Shown here: positions 8,989 through 18,033 of the stretch, one piece after another
Layout of the letters: each line of letters starts with the position of its first letter
Position numbering within the stretch: position 1 is the first letter of the stretch
From: JBEVJC01 sp040510375
GTDB lineage: Bacteria; Bacteroidota; Bacteroidia; Chitinophagales; Chitinophagaceae
Length of the DNA: 64,000 bases
Assembly: GCA_040510375.1 (NCBI GenBank)
Contig: JBEVJC010000017.1
Coordinates: forward strand, 1-64,000
Direction of reading: 5' to 3'
The notes under the pieces: generated by a model
What the model saw: the letters and a program-made list of their open reading frames with translations, nothing else
Database searches by the model: none
What the model was told of the DNA's origin: nothing
Program-made: the position numbers and the translations under genes

Positions 8989-9408
8989 ATGGAACAAAAA
9001 CATCCATTGCCGCCATTCACATTGGAATCGGCGAAGCAAAAAATTCAAATTGCAGAAGATACCTGGAACAGCAGGGATCCGGTAAGGGTTTCCCAGGGTT
9101 ATACTCTTAATAGCGAGTGGCGAAATAGAAATGTATTTTTAAATGGCCGGGAAGCGATAGTGGCCTTTCTAACGGAAAAATGGAAAAAGGAATTAGACTA
9201 CAAACTGGTTAAGGAATATTGGGCACATACGGATAACAGGATTGCTGTTCGGTTTGAATATGAATACCATAATGCGGAAGGAGAATGGTTCAGGGCATAT
9301 GGTAATGAGAATTGGGAATATGATGAAAACGGTTTGATGCAAAGGCGTTTTGCAAGTATCAACGATTTGGCTATTAAAGAATCAGACAGAAAATTTAAAA
9401 ATATATGA
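8989..9408 (+). CDS. DUF1348 family (NTF2-like) protein
   Basis: A 139-residue cytosolic protein with the hallmarks of the DUF1348 group of SnoaL/NTF2-like alpha+beta barrels: a long N-terminal helix with AEDTWNSRDP, then SEWRNRNVFLNGR, WKKELDYKLVKEYW, RFEYEYHNAEG and the C-terminal RRFASINDL. Length equals the family norm. The biochemical role of this family is not established. The stop overlaps the start of a tiny 27-codon frame. Confidence 0.9.
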   Translation: MEQKHPLPPFTLESAKQKIQIAEDTWNSRDPVRVSQGYTLNSEWRNRNVFLNGREAIVAFLTEKWKKELDYKLVKEYWAHTDNRIAVRFEYEYHNAEGEWFRAYGNENWEYDENGLMQRRFASINDLAIKESDRKFKNI

Positions 9409-9488
9409 TGAAAAAAATAAATCCGCTGAAACTCAATCCGGACAACAATTTCAAAGAGCTTATCTATTTAACATCGAAACACTTCTGA
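9405..9488 (+). pseudogene. Possible 27-residue truncated gene start
   Basis: A short frame beginning MMKKINPLKLNPDN overlaps the DUF1348 stop by 4 bp (ATGA), the spacing of a coupled operon gene, but stops after 27 codons. It could be the start of a former downstream gene truncated by the same rearrangement that damaged this AT-rich stretch, or a chance frame. No function can be assigned. Confidence 0.25.
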
Positions 9489-9648
9489 CTTTTGATATTT
9501 TTTAAAATACTGAATGGAAATTCATTAGTATTTATGGAATTTAAAATACTTTTTAGCCCTTTGTGGTAATGGGATAGTGGGACTTCGGAAAATCTACTTT
9601 TCTTCTTTTTGACATCTTCAAACCTATCATTATCAACCTCTAACATAT

Positions 9649-9683
9649 TTAGCATCGTTATGCTAATTATTTTAGTATTTTTG
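9649..9683 (+). promoter_or_regulatory. imu operon promoter with palindromic operator
   Basis: A perfect inverted repeat, TTAGCAT-CGTT-ATGCTAA, occupies 9649-9666. A -7 element of the Bacteroidota type, TATTTTTG (consensus TAnnTTTG), follows at 9676-9683, 20 bp before the imuA ATG. The palindrome covers the position where the -33 element and sigma factor would sit, the geometry of a repressor operator. Given the operon it controls, a LexA-type SOS repressor is the obvious candidate, but the LexA site of this organism is not known to me. Confidence 0.6.
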
Positions 9684-9703
9684 GATCGTGAATAAACAGA
9701 TCC

Positions 9704-10456
9704 ATGAATATAGTCCCCATAAATACTGAATTAAAAAAAGCAGCGATCCTTGCGCAGTTGCAACGGGAGATCATGCCCTTGCAGGGGCTGAGGCCTGTTG
9801 TGAATGGTAATTCGCTGGATCTTGGTTTGGGAACTATAAATGCCTCTCTCCCCAATCAATCATTTCCATTGGGCGCGGTACATGAATTTTTATCAACCAA
9901 CCCGGAAAACCAAGCGGCCAGCAGTGGATTTATATCCGCTTTACTTTCTCCGTTATTAAATAAAGGAGGCATTGGTTTATGGATCAGTGCAGACAGAACT
10001 TTATTTCCTGCCGCATTAAAAACTTACGGTATCGAACCAGACCGCATGTTTTTTATCGATATAAAAAAACAAAAAGACCTGGTATGGGCAATGGATGAAG
10101 CCCTCAAATGCGGAGCGCTTAGCTGTGTTGTAGGTGAAATCCCGGATCTGTCTTTCACGGCTTCGCGCAGGCTTCAATTATCTGTTGAGCAAAGCCAGGT
10201 TACAGCATTTATGATCCGCAAAAATCCACGGAACCTTTCTTCCTCAGCATGTGTCACCCGATGGAAGATCACCACACTGCCCAGCGAAACGATTGATGAT
10301 TTACCGGGAGTAGGATTTCCTCACTGGAAGGTGGAATTACTTAAAGTCAGGAACGGGAAACCGGGAACCTGGCAGGTGAAGTGGATAAATGGAAAACTGG
10401 ATATAACCGAAATCAACAGTATGGAAATGGAAGAAATAAAAATAAAAACAGCATAA
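9704..10456 (+). CDS. imuA: ImuA-family SOS mutagenesis protein
   Basis: A 250-residue RecA/SulA-like protein at the head of the translesion synthesis cassette. The order of features fits ImuA: an N-terminal helix (KKAAILAQLQREI), a short strand before FPLGAVHEFLS, a RecA-like core (GLWISADRTLFPAAL, then GIEPDRMFFIDIKK) and a basic C-terminal strand region. ImuA lacks a proper Walker A, as is usual. It is thought to assemble with ImuB and DnaE2 at stalled forks. Its stop codon shares one base with the imuB start (TAATG), so the two are translationally coupled. The palindromic promoter lies directly upstream. Confidence 0.85.
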   Translation: MNIVPINTELKKAAILAQLQREIMPLQGLRPVVNGNSLDLGLGTINASLPNQSFPLGAVHEFLSTNPENQAASSGFISALLSPLLNKGGIGLWISADRTLFPAALKTYGIEPDRMFFIDIKKQKDLVWAMDEALKCGALSCVVGEIPDLSFTASRRLQLSVEQSQVTAFMIRKNPRNLSSSACVTRWKITTLPSETIDDLPGVGFPHWKVELLKVRNGKPGTWQVKWINGKLDITEINSMEMEEIKIKTA

Positions 10457-11958
10457 TGGAACGGCGTTATGTATCTATATGGTTTCATCATCTGAAAACT
10501 GACTGGTTTACAAGGCAGGACCCCTCCTTAACGGATCAACCCCTTGTTTTGTGCAGCCCTTCACATGGAAGGTTGATGATCACCGCTACAAACAGAATCG
10601 CAGAAACGTTGGGAATTTTTATCGGGACAACGGTAGCAGATGCCCGGGCAATCCATCCTGGTCTTACAGTAATGGACGACCTGCCCGGGTTATCTTCCAG
10701 GCTCCTGCACCGCATTGCCGGATGGTGTTTACTTTTTTCACCGGTGGTAAACATCGATGGCGAAGATGGATTATTGATGGACGCAACTGGTTGTTCCCAT
10801 TTATGGGAAGGTGAATACTCCTTTGTTTCTGCCATTATGCAACGTCTGAAGAATAAAGGTTACGAATCAAATGCCGCCATTGCCGATACAATCGGTGCCG
10901 CCTGGGCTGTGGCCCGTTTTGGAGGGAAAAGTTTTATTGTTGAACCCGGCCGCCAGTTACAGGCCTTGCAGGAATTACCTGCCGCTGCTTTACGCATTGA
11001 ACCTCAGGTTACAGAACGTTTGTTAAAACTTGGACTGCGCCAGATCGGGAATTTTATTTCTATGCCGGGTGCTTCGTTAAGAAGACGTTTTGGTCCGGAG
11101 ATCATTACCCGGATCGGTCAGGCTCTTGGTTGCGAATCGGAAACCATTGAACCCCTGATCCCACCTGTTCCTTACCAGGAGCGGCTTCCATGTCTTGAAC
11201 CCATCAGTACCTTAACCGGAATCCAGATAGGGCTAAATCTTTTACTCGAACAAATCTGTCACCGGCTTCATCAGGAACAAATGGGTTTAAGGAAAGCGGT
11301 TTTTAAATGTTATCGTACCGATGGAAAAACAGAAACGACTGAAATCGGAACAAGCTGGCCTTCCGCCAATATCCAGCACCTGTATAAACTTTTTGAAATT
11401 AAACTGGATACAATAACACCAGGTCCGGGTATTGAATTATTTATCCTGGAGGCACCTACAATTGAAACACTTACTCCATCGCAGGAACAATTATGGGAAA
11501 CAGCAAATGGTTTACAGGATCACCGGCTTACCGAACTGATCGACCGCCTGGCAGGGAGGATCGGTATGAACCAGATCAATCGGTACCTGCCCGATGAACA
11601 TTATTGGCCGGAAAGATCAATGAAACGTGCAGAAAGTTTACAGGAAATTCCAACGATCAGCTGGAGGACCGATAAACCCCGGCCACTTCAGTTACTTCCA
11701 TCACCGGAACGCATTGAAGTCATGGCCCCGATTCCCGATTATCCACCGATGTTGTTCCGTTATAAAGGGAAATCGCATCGGATTGTAAAGGCTGATGGTC
11801 CGGAACGGATAGAACAGGAATGGTGGATCCAGCAAGGTGAACACCGCGATTATTATAATGTGGAAGATGAAGAGGCTGGCCGGTACTGGTTATTCAGGGA
11901 AGGACATTATTCAGGTGATAAATCACCCCATTGGTTTATCCATGGTTTTTTTTCGTGA
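10456..11958 (+). CDS. imuB: ImuB, Y-family polymerase-like subunit
   Basis: A 500-residue catalytically defective Y-family (DinP-like) polymerase that acts as the hub linking DnaE2 to the sliding clamp. The start is the ATG at 10456 (MERRYVSIWFHHL); the usual first metal-ligand Asp of active Y polymerases is replaced here (SIWFHHLKTDW instead of a D-x-D type motif), as in other ImuB proteins. GEDGLLMDATGC and the little-finger region (LRRRFGPEIITRIGQALG) follow. The C-terminal part (about 410-500) ends in PHWFIHGFFS, a hydrophobic tail found in ImuB. It overlaps imuA and is followed after 59 bp by dnaE2. Confidence 0.9.
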   Translation: MERRYVSIWFHHLKTDWFTRQDPSLTDQPLVLCSPSHGRLMITATNRIAETLGIFIGTTVADARAIHPGLTVMDDLPGLSSRLLHRIAGWCLLFSPVVNIDGEDGLLMDATGCSHLWEGEYSFVSAIMQRLKNKGYESNAAIADTIGAAWAVARFGGKSFIVEPGRQLQALQELPAAALRIEPQVTERLLKLGLRQIGNFISMPGASLRRRFGPEIITRIGQALGCESETIEPLIPPVPYQERLPCLEPISTLTGIQIGLNLLLEQICHRLHQEQMGLRKAVFKCYRTDGKTETTEIGTSWPSANIQHLYKLFEIKLDTITPGPGIELFILEAPTIETLTPSQEQLWETANGLQDHRLTELIDRLAGRIGMNQINRYLPDEHYWPERSMKRAESLQEIPTISWRTDKPRPLQLLPSPERIEVMAPIPDYPPMLFRYKGKSHRIVKADGPERIEQEWWIQQGEHRDYYNVEDEEAGRYWLFREGHYSGDKSPHWFIHGFFS

Positions 11959-12017
11959 CTGGAAAACCAGGCTCTGCTTAATGCAAATTAACAAGCCGGT
12001 AATAAAATAATTAAGGA

Positions 12018-15000
12018 ATGATGTATTCAGAATTACAGGTGACGTCCAATTTTACATTCCTCCGTGGTGCCTCCCATCCCGAAGAACTGGTGGAACAGGC
12101 TGCCTTGCTGGGTTATAAGGAAATAGCCATTACCGACCGGAATACCTTTGCCGGAATAGTGAGGGCATATTCTGCTGCAAAACTCCAGGGAATACGGATC
12201 CTTCCTGCCTGTCGCCTCGACCTGCTCGACGGCCCCTCTCTCCTCGCCTATCCCACCGATAAAGAGGCGTATTCCTTACTAAGTTCTTTATTAACCACAG
12301 GTAACCTTCGTGCTGAAAAAGGTGAATGCCATTTATATAAAAAAGATGTATACGAACATGCCCATGGTTTAAAATTTATAACAATCCCTCCTCCCCATCT
12401 CAACCAGCAATTTGATTTTGAGGATACCTTTAAAAATGACCTGCGTGAATATTCGGATGTTTTTGGAAATGACCTGTACCTCGCTGCCACCAGGAAATAT
12501 AACGGCGACGATGCCAAACAACTCCACCGGCTTTCAACATTGGCTAACCATTTGTCCATTCCACTTGTTGCAACCAATGATGTACATTATCATAATGCCG
12601 CCCGCCGCGAACTCCAGGATATAGTTACCTGTGTCAGGGAAAAATGCACCATTTACACTGCAGGATTTAACCTGCATCCAAACGCCGAACGTTACCTCAA
12701 AGAACAGGAAGAAATGAAACGGCTGTTCCTCCAGTATCCGGATGCTATCCGCCGTACACAGGAAATTGTGGAGGCCTGTACTTTTTCGCTTGATCAGCTT
12801 ACCTATCAGTATCCCCGCGAGATCACGAGGAATGACCGTACCCCTCAGGAAGAGCTTACCATCCTGGCCTGGGAAGGGGCAACTGAACGATATGGTGCCA
12901 CCATCCCGGAAAAAGTAAAAGCAGCCATCCTGTATGAACTTTCCTTTATGGAAAAAATGAATTATGCAGAATATTTCCTGACCGTTTTTGATATTGTACG
13001 TTTTGCCAAAGAACAAAAAATCCTTTGCCAGGGTCGCGGTTCCGCAGCCAATTCAACCGTTTGTTATTGCCTGGGTATTACTTCTGTTGACCCGACAAAA
13101 TTCGACCTTCTTTTTGAACGTTTCATTTCCTCTGCCCGTAATGAACCACCCGATATCGATGTGGATTTTGAACATGAACGTCGTGAAGAAGTGATGCAAT
13201 ATATTTATAACAAATATGGCCGCGATCGTGCAGCCATTGTTGCCACTGTAACACAACAACACCAGAAGGGAGCCATCCGGGATGTAGGCAAGGCAATGGG
13301 ACTTTCAGTTGATACTATCAACCGGCTTTCAGGTGCTATCTGGAGGGATTTTACTGATGAACTGTTTGATAAAAAACGAATAGTGGAACAGGGATTGAAT
13401 CCGGATGATCCACATCTTCGCAAAGTATTACAACTGACACATGAATTCATGGGTTTTCCCCGGCAACTGGGTCAGCATACCGGTGGTTTTGTGATCACCG
13501 AAGGGAAGTTGTCCGATCTCTGTCCCATTCTGAATGCAAGAATGGAAAACCGCACCAATATTGAATGGAATAAGGATGATATAGATGCGCTTGGTTTCCT
13601 GAAGATTGATGTACTGGCATTGGGAATGCTCACCTGTATCCGTAAGGCATTCGACCTGGCCAAACAACATTACGGACTTGACCTTACCCTTGCCAATATC
13701 CCGCAGGATGATCCGCTGGTATACGATATGATCTGCAAGGCTGATACTATTGGGGTATTCCAGATTGAAAGCAGGGCCCAGCAATCGATGTTACCCCGGT
13801 TGAAACCAAGAACTTTTTACGACCTGGTGATTGAAGTGGCAATCGTGAGACCCGGTCCCATCCAGGGCGATATGGTGCATCCTTACCTGCGACGCAGGAA
13901 CGGCGAAGAACCAGTTGAATATCCATCGAAAGAACTGGAAGAAATACTGGGCAGGACAATGGGAGTGCCCCTGTTCCAGGAACAGGCCATGAAGATCGCT
14001 ATCGTAGCTGCAGGTTTTACTCCCACAGAAGCTGACCAGCTTCGAAGGAGTATGGCCACATTCAAAGCAAAGGGACTGGTCACAAAATTCAGGGATAAAC
14101 TGGTAAAGGGGATGTCTGCAAGAGGATACTCTGAAGACTATGCCCAACGGGTGTTTAAACAACTGGAGGGTTTTGGGAGTTATGGTTTTCCTGAAAGTCA
14201 TGCTGCCAGTTTTGCATTACTGGTATATGTTTCTTCCTGGATCAAATGTTTTTATCCCGATGTGTTTGCCTGTTCCCTGCTGAACAGCATGCCCATGGGT
14301 TTTTACCAGCCCGCACAGATCGTCAGCGATGCAAAAAATCATGAAGTAGTGGTGAGGGAAGTGGACCTGAATTTCTCCGGATGGGACAATAGCCTGGAAG
14401 AACAATCCGGTAAATACCGCGCACTCCGGCTGGGATTCAGGCAGGTCAAGGGAATGAAAGAAGATGAGATCGCAAAATTGGTATCGGGAAGGTCTGTCCA
14501 TTATACAAGTATTGATCAATTAAGGAATCTTGGTATTTCTCCCTCCACACTTGAATTGATGGCCGATGCAGATGTTTTCCGTAGCATCGGTCTGGACCGA
14601 AGGCAGGCCCTGTGGGAAGTATCCACCAAAGACAGGAATGAAGCGTTGTTCGCAGGCCAACCCGTTATGCCGGAAAATATTTCGCTCCCAACCATGAGTT
14701 TATCAGAACATGTGGTTCACGATTACGCATCCATGGCCTTATCACTCAAAGCCCACCCCGTAAGTTTTGTCAGGGAGAAACTGGATCAGCTCCATATCCT
14801 TTCCACCAAAAAAATCAATGAATCAACCAATGGCGATTTTGTAAAGGTATCGGGACTGGTGCTTGTAAGGCAACGGCCGGGTACTGCAGCTGGTGTGTGT
14901 TTTATGACTATTGAAGATGAAACAGGTGTTGCAAACCTTGTTGTCTTCAAAAATATTTTTGAAGAATTCCGGAAAGCGATTCTTCAATCGAGATTGATCA

Positions 15001-15233
15001 TGGCCGAAGGCCAGTTACAACGGGAAGGCGATGTGGTCCACGTAATTGTCAGTGCCTGTTACGATCTGACCAGGTTATTCAGGAGACTCACTACACCAGC
15101 TTCCGGTGAAGCTCCATCATTGATCCTTTCAGGATCGGATGTAAAAACAAATGCGCCCGGTTATAATAATAAAACACAGGTAAGGGAGCAGGCAAATGAT
15201 AAAATTTTCCCGGACGCCAGGAATTTTAAATAA
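12018..15233 (+). CDS. dnaE2: Error-prone DNA polymerase III alpha subunit DnaE2
   Basis: A 1071-residue C-family polymerase used for translesion synthesis. The N-terminal PHP domain (LQVTSNFTFLRGASHPEE) is followed by the palm with GRGSAANS (about 339) and the catalytic PDIDVDFE (about 378-385), then by FQEQAM, SHAASFALLVY and an OB fold (about 945-1030). The length of about 1070 and the SNFTFLRGASHPEE signature distinguish DnaE2 from the replicative DnaE1 (about 1150-1200). It is the polymerase of the ImuA-ImuB-DnaE2 mutasome. alkB follows 5 bp after the stop. Confidence 0.95.
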   Translation: MMYSELQVTSNFTFLRGASHPEELVEQAALLGYKEIAITDRNTFAGIVRAYSAAKLQGIRILPACRLDLLDGPSLLAYPTDKEAYSLLSSLLTTGNLRAEKGECHLYKKDVYEHAHGLKFITIPPPHLNQQFDFEDTFKNDLREYSDVFGNDLYLAATRKYNGDDAKQLHRLSTLANHLSIPLVATNDVHYHNAARRELQDIVTCVREKCTIYTAGFNLHPNAERYLKEQEEMKRLFLQYPDAIRRTQEIVEACTFSLDQLTYQYPREITRNDRTPQEELTILAWEGATERYGATIPEKVKAAILYELSFMEKMNYAEYFLTVFDIVRFAKEQKILCQGRGSAANSTVCYCLGITSVDPTKFDLLFERFISSARNEPPDIDVDFEHERREEVMQYIYNKYGRDRAAIVATVTQQHQKGAIRDVGKAMGLSVDTINRLSGAIWRDFTDELFDKKRIVEQGLNPDDPHLRKVLQLTHEFMGFPRQLGQHTGGFVITEGKLSDLCPILNARMENRTNIEWNKDDIDALGFLKIDVLALGMLTCIRKAFDLAKQHYGLDLTLANIPQDDPLVYDMICKADTIGVFQIESRAQQSMLPRLKPRTFYDLVIEVAIVRPGPIQGDMVHPYLRRRNGEEPVEYPSKELEEILGRTMGVPLFQEQAMKIAIVAAGFTPTEADQLRRSMATFKAKGLVTKFRDKLVKGMSARGYSEDYAQRVFKQLEGFGSYGFPESHAASFALLVYVSSWIKCFYPDVFACSLLNSMPMGFYQPAQIVSDAKNHEVVVREVDLNFSGWDNSLEEQSGKYRALRLGFRQVKGMKEDEIAKLVSGRSVHYTSIDQLRNLGISPSTLELMADADVFRSIGLDRRQALWEVSTKDRNEALFAGQPVMPENISLPTMSLSEHVVHDYASMALSLKAHPVSFVREKLDQLHILSTKKINESTNGDFVKVSGLVLVRQRPGTAAGVCFMTIEDETGVANLVVFKNIFEEFRKAILQSRLIMAEGQLQREGDVVHVIVSACYDLTRLFRRLTTPASGEAPSLILSGSDVKTNAPGYNNKTQVREQANDKIFPDARNFK

Positions 15234-15238
15234 AGTAT

Positions 15239-15853
15239 ATGACAACGTTATTTGACGATACACAACTTTTTAATTCAGGTGAACTCCGTATCCGGGAATT
15301 CGATATACCTGATGCTGAACTAACCTTGTGGGAACATCATTTTTCCAGGACAGAAGCCGATGGTTATTACTGGATTCTTTTGGAAGAAACACCCTGGAAG
15401 CAGGAAGAGATTACGTTGTTTGACAAAACCCATCTCACTCCCCGGATGACTGTCTGGTATGGCAAACAAAGGAATTCTTCAAAAGAAGATCGTCCCTTTA
15501 CACCAACACTTCAAAACATAAGGGATAAAGTGGAAGCTACCACGGGGGTTAAATATACCAGTGTACTGGTAAATCTTTACCGCGATGGAAACGATGGTGT
15601 GGGATGGCACCGCGACCATGACCGTGAACAGGGGCCGATGCCCATTGTGGCCTCAGTAAGTTTTGGCGAAACCCGTCCTTTTGAAATCCGGCATAAATTC
15701 CGGAAAGAACTGGAAAAGATCCGGATCCCGCTGAATCATGGAAGCCTGCTGCTGATGGCCGGTCCCATGCAGCATTACTGGGAGCACCAGGTACCAAAAA
15801 CCGCCAGGATTATAAAACCCCGGATCAACCTGACTTTCCGCATTGTCCATTGA
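15239..15853 (+). CDS. alkB: AlkB-type 2OG/Fe(II) DNA repair dioxygenase
   Basis: A 204-residue oxidative demethylase of the AlkB family, removing 1-methyladenine and 3-methylcytosine from DNA or RNA. WHRDHD (about 122-127) supplies the iron-binding H-x-D, the distal His lies in MQHYWEHQV, and RIIKPRINLTFR holds the two arginines that bind 2-oxoglutarate and shape the active site. It sits 5 bp behind dnaE2, so the error-prone polymerase and direct alkylation reversal are almost certainly co-transcribed. Confidence 0.93.
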   Translation: MTTLFDDTQLFNSGELRIREFDIPDAELTLWEHHFSRTEADGYYWILLEETPWKQEEITLFDKTHLTPRMTVWYGKQRNSSKEDRPFTPTLQNIRDKVEATTGVKYTSVLVNLYRDGNDGVGWHRDHDREQGPMPIVASVSFGETRPFEIRHKFRKELEKIRIPLNHGSLLLMAGPMQHYWEHQVPKTARIIKPRINLTFRIVH

Positions 15854-15958
15854 TTATTTCATGAAGGATTGTTGTTAAATCCCTGATTTCTGTCGAATTC
15901 AAAATACTGATTTTGAAAAATGTATTACAGGAGAAAGGTTCTCAAAAATCGGAGTGCC

Positions 15959-17704
15959 TTACTGTGAAATTTTCATAGAACGTAAAACAAACCCTCCCCT
16001 GAGTGCACGGATCCGGATTACCTGTGTGCCTTTGTCCAATGTAAGTGTAACCGGTTTTGTTGGAGTGAAAGTTTTATCGTTCCCTGTTTTCTCCACAATG
16101 ATTTCGGATGTTTCTATACCCTTGCTGAAGTTTGAAATCTTCACCCGGCCGGAATCACTTACTGAAGCGGTTTCCAGGACAAACCTGTACTTACCTGCAT
16201 TTTTCACCTCCACTGTATACTGCAACCATTCGCCATCTTCAATATCTGTAACCACATACTCTCCTTTCTGATCGGGGTCTTTGCGGATATCAACGCCATC
16301 GTTGCGGTACTCGCGACCGCGGTTGCCAGCTGAGTTCACTCCGGATGTACGGAAATTTCCGCTGTCCAGGTCATAGTAAGCATACCGGTTGCGACCCAGG
16401 TCGTAGTCCGCAGCCCTGATCACCACACTGTTTGTCAGAACGACTACTTTGAATGGGATACTGGCATTGGTATATGGTTGACGCATCATGGCATCAATCA
16501 CGTCGCGGTGGATGACCGTATTCTCCAGCCTGGCATTGTTTGCCAGTTCCATCAGGCCTATGGCCGTTACATCCGCGGGTGGTTTTGATCTGCCGGGGCG
16601 TTTATTGATATAACTGATGAGGCTGTCATAACCTGGATTGGAACGGATTTCCATCGGGTTATTGATCCCGATTTTTTTCAATGGCCACCAGGCCCATCCG
16701 ATATTGTTTGATTCAAACAAATGAATGGCATCAGTAAACCAACCGTTTGAATTTTCGCCGGTCTCACCCAGCCAGGCAGGCATATTGTATTTGTTGCGGA
16801 GGCGAATGATATGACTGATAGAAGCCGTATCGTTATAGTTCCAGTATTTATGGAAACTAAGCACCATATTTTTATCCCATACCGGATTTATCCCGCTATA
16901 ATTATTTCCCCATCCATTTCCTTCAATGATTACGATATGTTTCTGGTCCACTTCACGGATAGCCGCCGTGATCTCCTGCTGAAGCTGCCCCACCGGCGCA
17001 TTGTTTTTTTCCTTTGTACCATTGCGGTCGTTCACCGGATCGGTAAAACCCCAGTTCGGTTCATTCAGCACGTCATATGCACCAATCCATGGTTCATTGG
17101 CATAACGTTCAGCCAGCTTACGCCAGAGCGCAATAGTCTTGGCCTGTGCGGCTTTACTTTCCCATAAACTCGGTTTGGAAGGATCGCGATCAGAGATATT
17201 CAGGTCGTTCCCCTGTCCGTTTGGTGCTGCATGCAGATCAAGGATCAGGTACATCTGGTTGGCTTTACACCAGCTCAGCAATGAGTCGGTCATTTCGAAA
17301 CCCTTCGCGACCCAGGTTTGTTGCCCGGGCACAGGTTCCTTATCAACTGCTAAAGTATATAACTCATAATGCATCGGTAACCTGACGGAGTTAAAACCCC
17401 AGGCCTTCAATGAATCAATATCAATCCTCCGAAGATGGTTGTCGAGCCAGGCGTTGTAAAAAGCGGCCGTTTTTTCCTTACCCACCACGTCTTCGATCCG
17501 CTGCCGGATCCGGTGCTGCTGGCCTTCCCCATTCACTTTCATCATATAGCCTTCCTGCAGCATCCAGCCGCCAAGTCCCATGCCACGAAGGATCACGTTT
17601 TCATTTTTATCATTGATAATCCGCTGGCCATCGGTGCGAAGATTCTGGGAGAAACCGGTAAACCCGGTAAGGATAATTGCAGCGGAAATAAGGGTTCTGT
17701 TCAT
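15959..17704 (-). CDS. Secreted GH5-type glycanase with C-terminal carbohydrate-binding module
   Basis: A 581-residue exported endoglycanase. The ATG at 17704 gives a clean signal peptide (MNRTLISAAIILTGFTGFSQ). The GH5 barrel contains RLPMHYELY, the acid/base Glu in DVLNEPNWG and the nucleophile Glu in WLGETGENSNG. After about residue 430 a beta-sandwich with DGEWLQYTVEV and KYRFVLETAS resembles a CBM6-type module. There is no T9SS tail or lipobox, so it is probably periplasmic. The substrate (beta-glucan, mannan or cellulose) is not decided by sequence. A good promoter lies 50-80 bp upstream. Confidence 0.88.
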   Translation of the reverse strand: MNRTLISAAIILTGFTGFSQNLRTDGQRIINDKNENVILRGMGLGGWMLQEGYMMKVNGEGQQHRIRQRIEDVVGKEKTAAFYNAWLDNHLRRIDIDSLKAWGFNSVRLPMHYELYTLAVDKEPVPGQQTWVAKGFEMTDSLLSWCKANQMYLILDLHAAPNGQGNDLNISDRDPSKPSLWESKAAQAKTIALWRKLAERYANEPWIGAYDVLNEPNWGFTDPVNDRNGTKEKNNAPVGQLQQEITAAIREVDQKHIVIIEGNGWGNNYSGINPVWDKNMVLSFHKYWNYNDTASISHIIRLRNKYNMPAWLGETGENSNGWFTDAIHLFESNNIGWAWWPLKKIGINNPMEIRSNPGYDSLISYINKRPGRSKPPADVTAIGLMELANNARLENTVIHRDVIDAMMRQPYTNASIPFKVVVLTNSVVIRAADYDLGRNRYAYYDLDSGNFRTSGVNSAGNRGREYRNDGVDIRKDPDQKGEYVVTDIEDGEWLQYTVEVKNAGKYRFVLETASVSDSGRVKISNFSKGIETSEIIVEKTGNDKTFTPTKPVTLTLDKGTQVIRIRALRGGFVLRSMKISQ

Positions 17705-17756
17705 CAGTGAACACGCGACTGAAAAATTCATATGGTATTAATCGTTTGAAGAATTT

Positions 17757-17787
17757 TAAAGATAGTGAATTCATGATTCAGGCAAAA
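17757..17787 (-). promoter_or_regulatory. Predicted Bacteroidota promoter of the GH5 gene
   Basis: On the minus strand TTTTG (17787-17783) and TATCTTTA (17764-17757) are separated by 18 bp, close to the TTTG / TAnnTTTG consensus for the primary sigma factor of Bacteroidota. The -7 element lies about 52 bp before the GH5 start. Confidence 0.45.
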
Positions 17788-17968
17788 TCCTCAGTCTCCG
17801 ACCGCGAAGATATTTTGCGCAAACGTTGGCGTAAAAAAACAGGACCCCAAAGAAGTATGAACCCGGAATACCCTTAATCGAAAATATACTCCAACATGAT
17901 TACAAAAAACGGAATGATGCTTCTTCGAGTATTTAACCCAGATTCCTGCCTATCAGGGCGTTCAATAA

Positions 17969-18005
17969 AAAAGAGGCCGTATCAAAGAATGATACAGCCC
18001 CTTTT
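17969..18005 (-). terminator. Rho-independent terminator after the OmpA gene
   Basis: Two 16-nt arms, AAAAGAGGCCGTATCA and TGATACAGCCCCTTTT, flank a 5-nt loop; they pair except for two mismatched positions that can wobble. A-rich and T-rich ends on both sides make it usable in either direction. It lies about 30 bp past the ompA stop. Confidence 0.7.
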
Positions 18006-18033
18006 GGAATTATCCTTTTCAGGATTTCAACGT

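Larger units (their letters stand above)
17705..18033. other. Intergenic region between GH5 and ompA
   Basis: About 330 bp without a gene. It carries the GH5 promoter near its left end and the ompA terminator near its right end. The plus-strand frame beginning at 17896 has no homology that I recognise and runs antisense into the ompA gene, so I do not call it. Confidence 0.6.

Noticed and set aside
9464..9655. A 63-codon minus-strand frame before imuA
   Set aside because: AT-rich, Lys-rich composition with no family resemblance; its start codon lies inside the imu palindrome. It may be a relic but cannot be supported.
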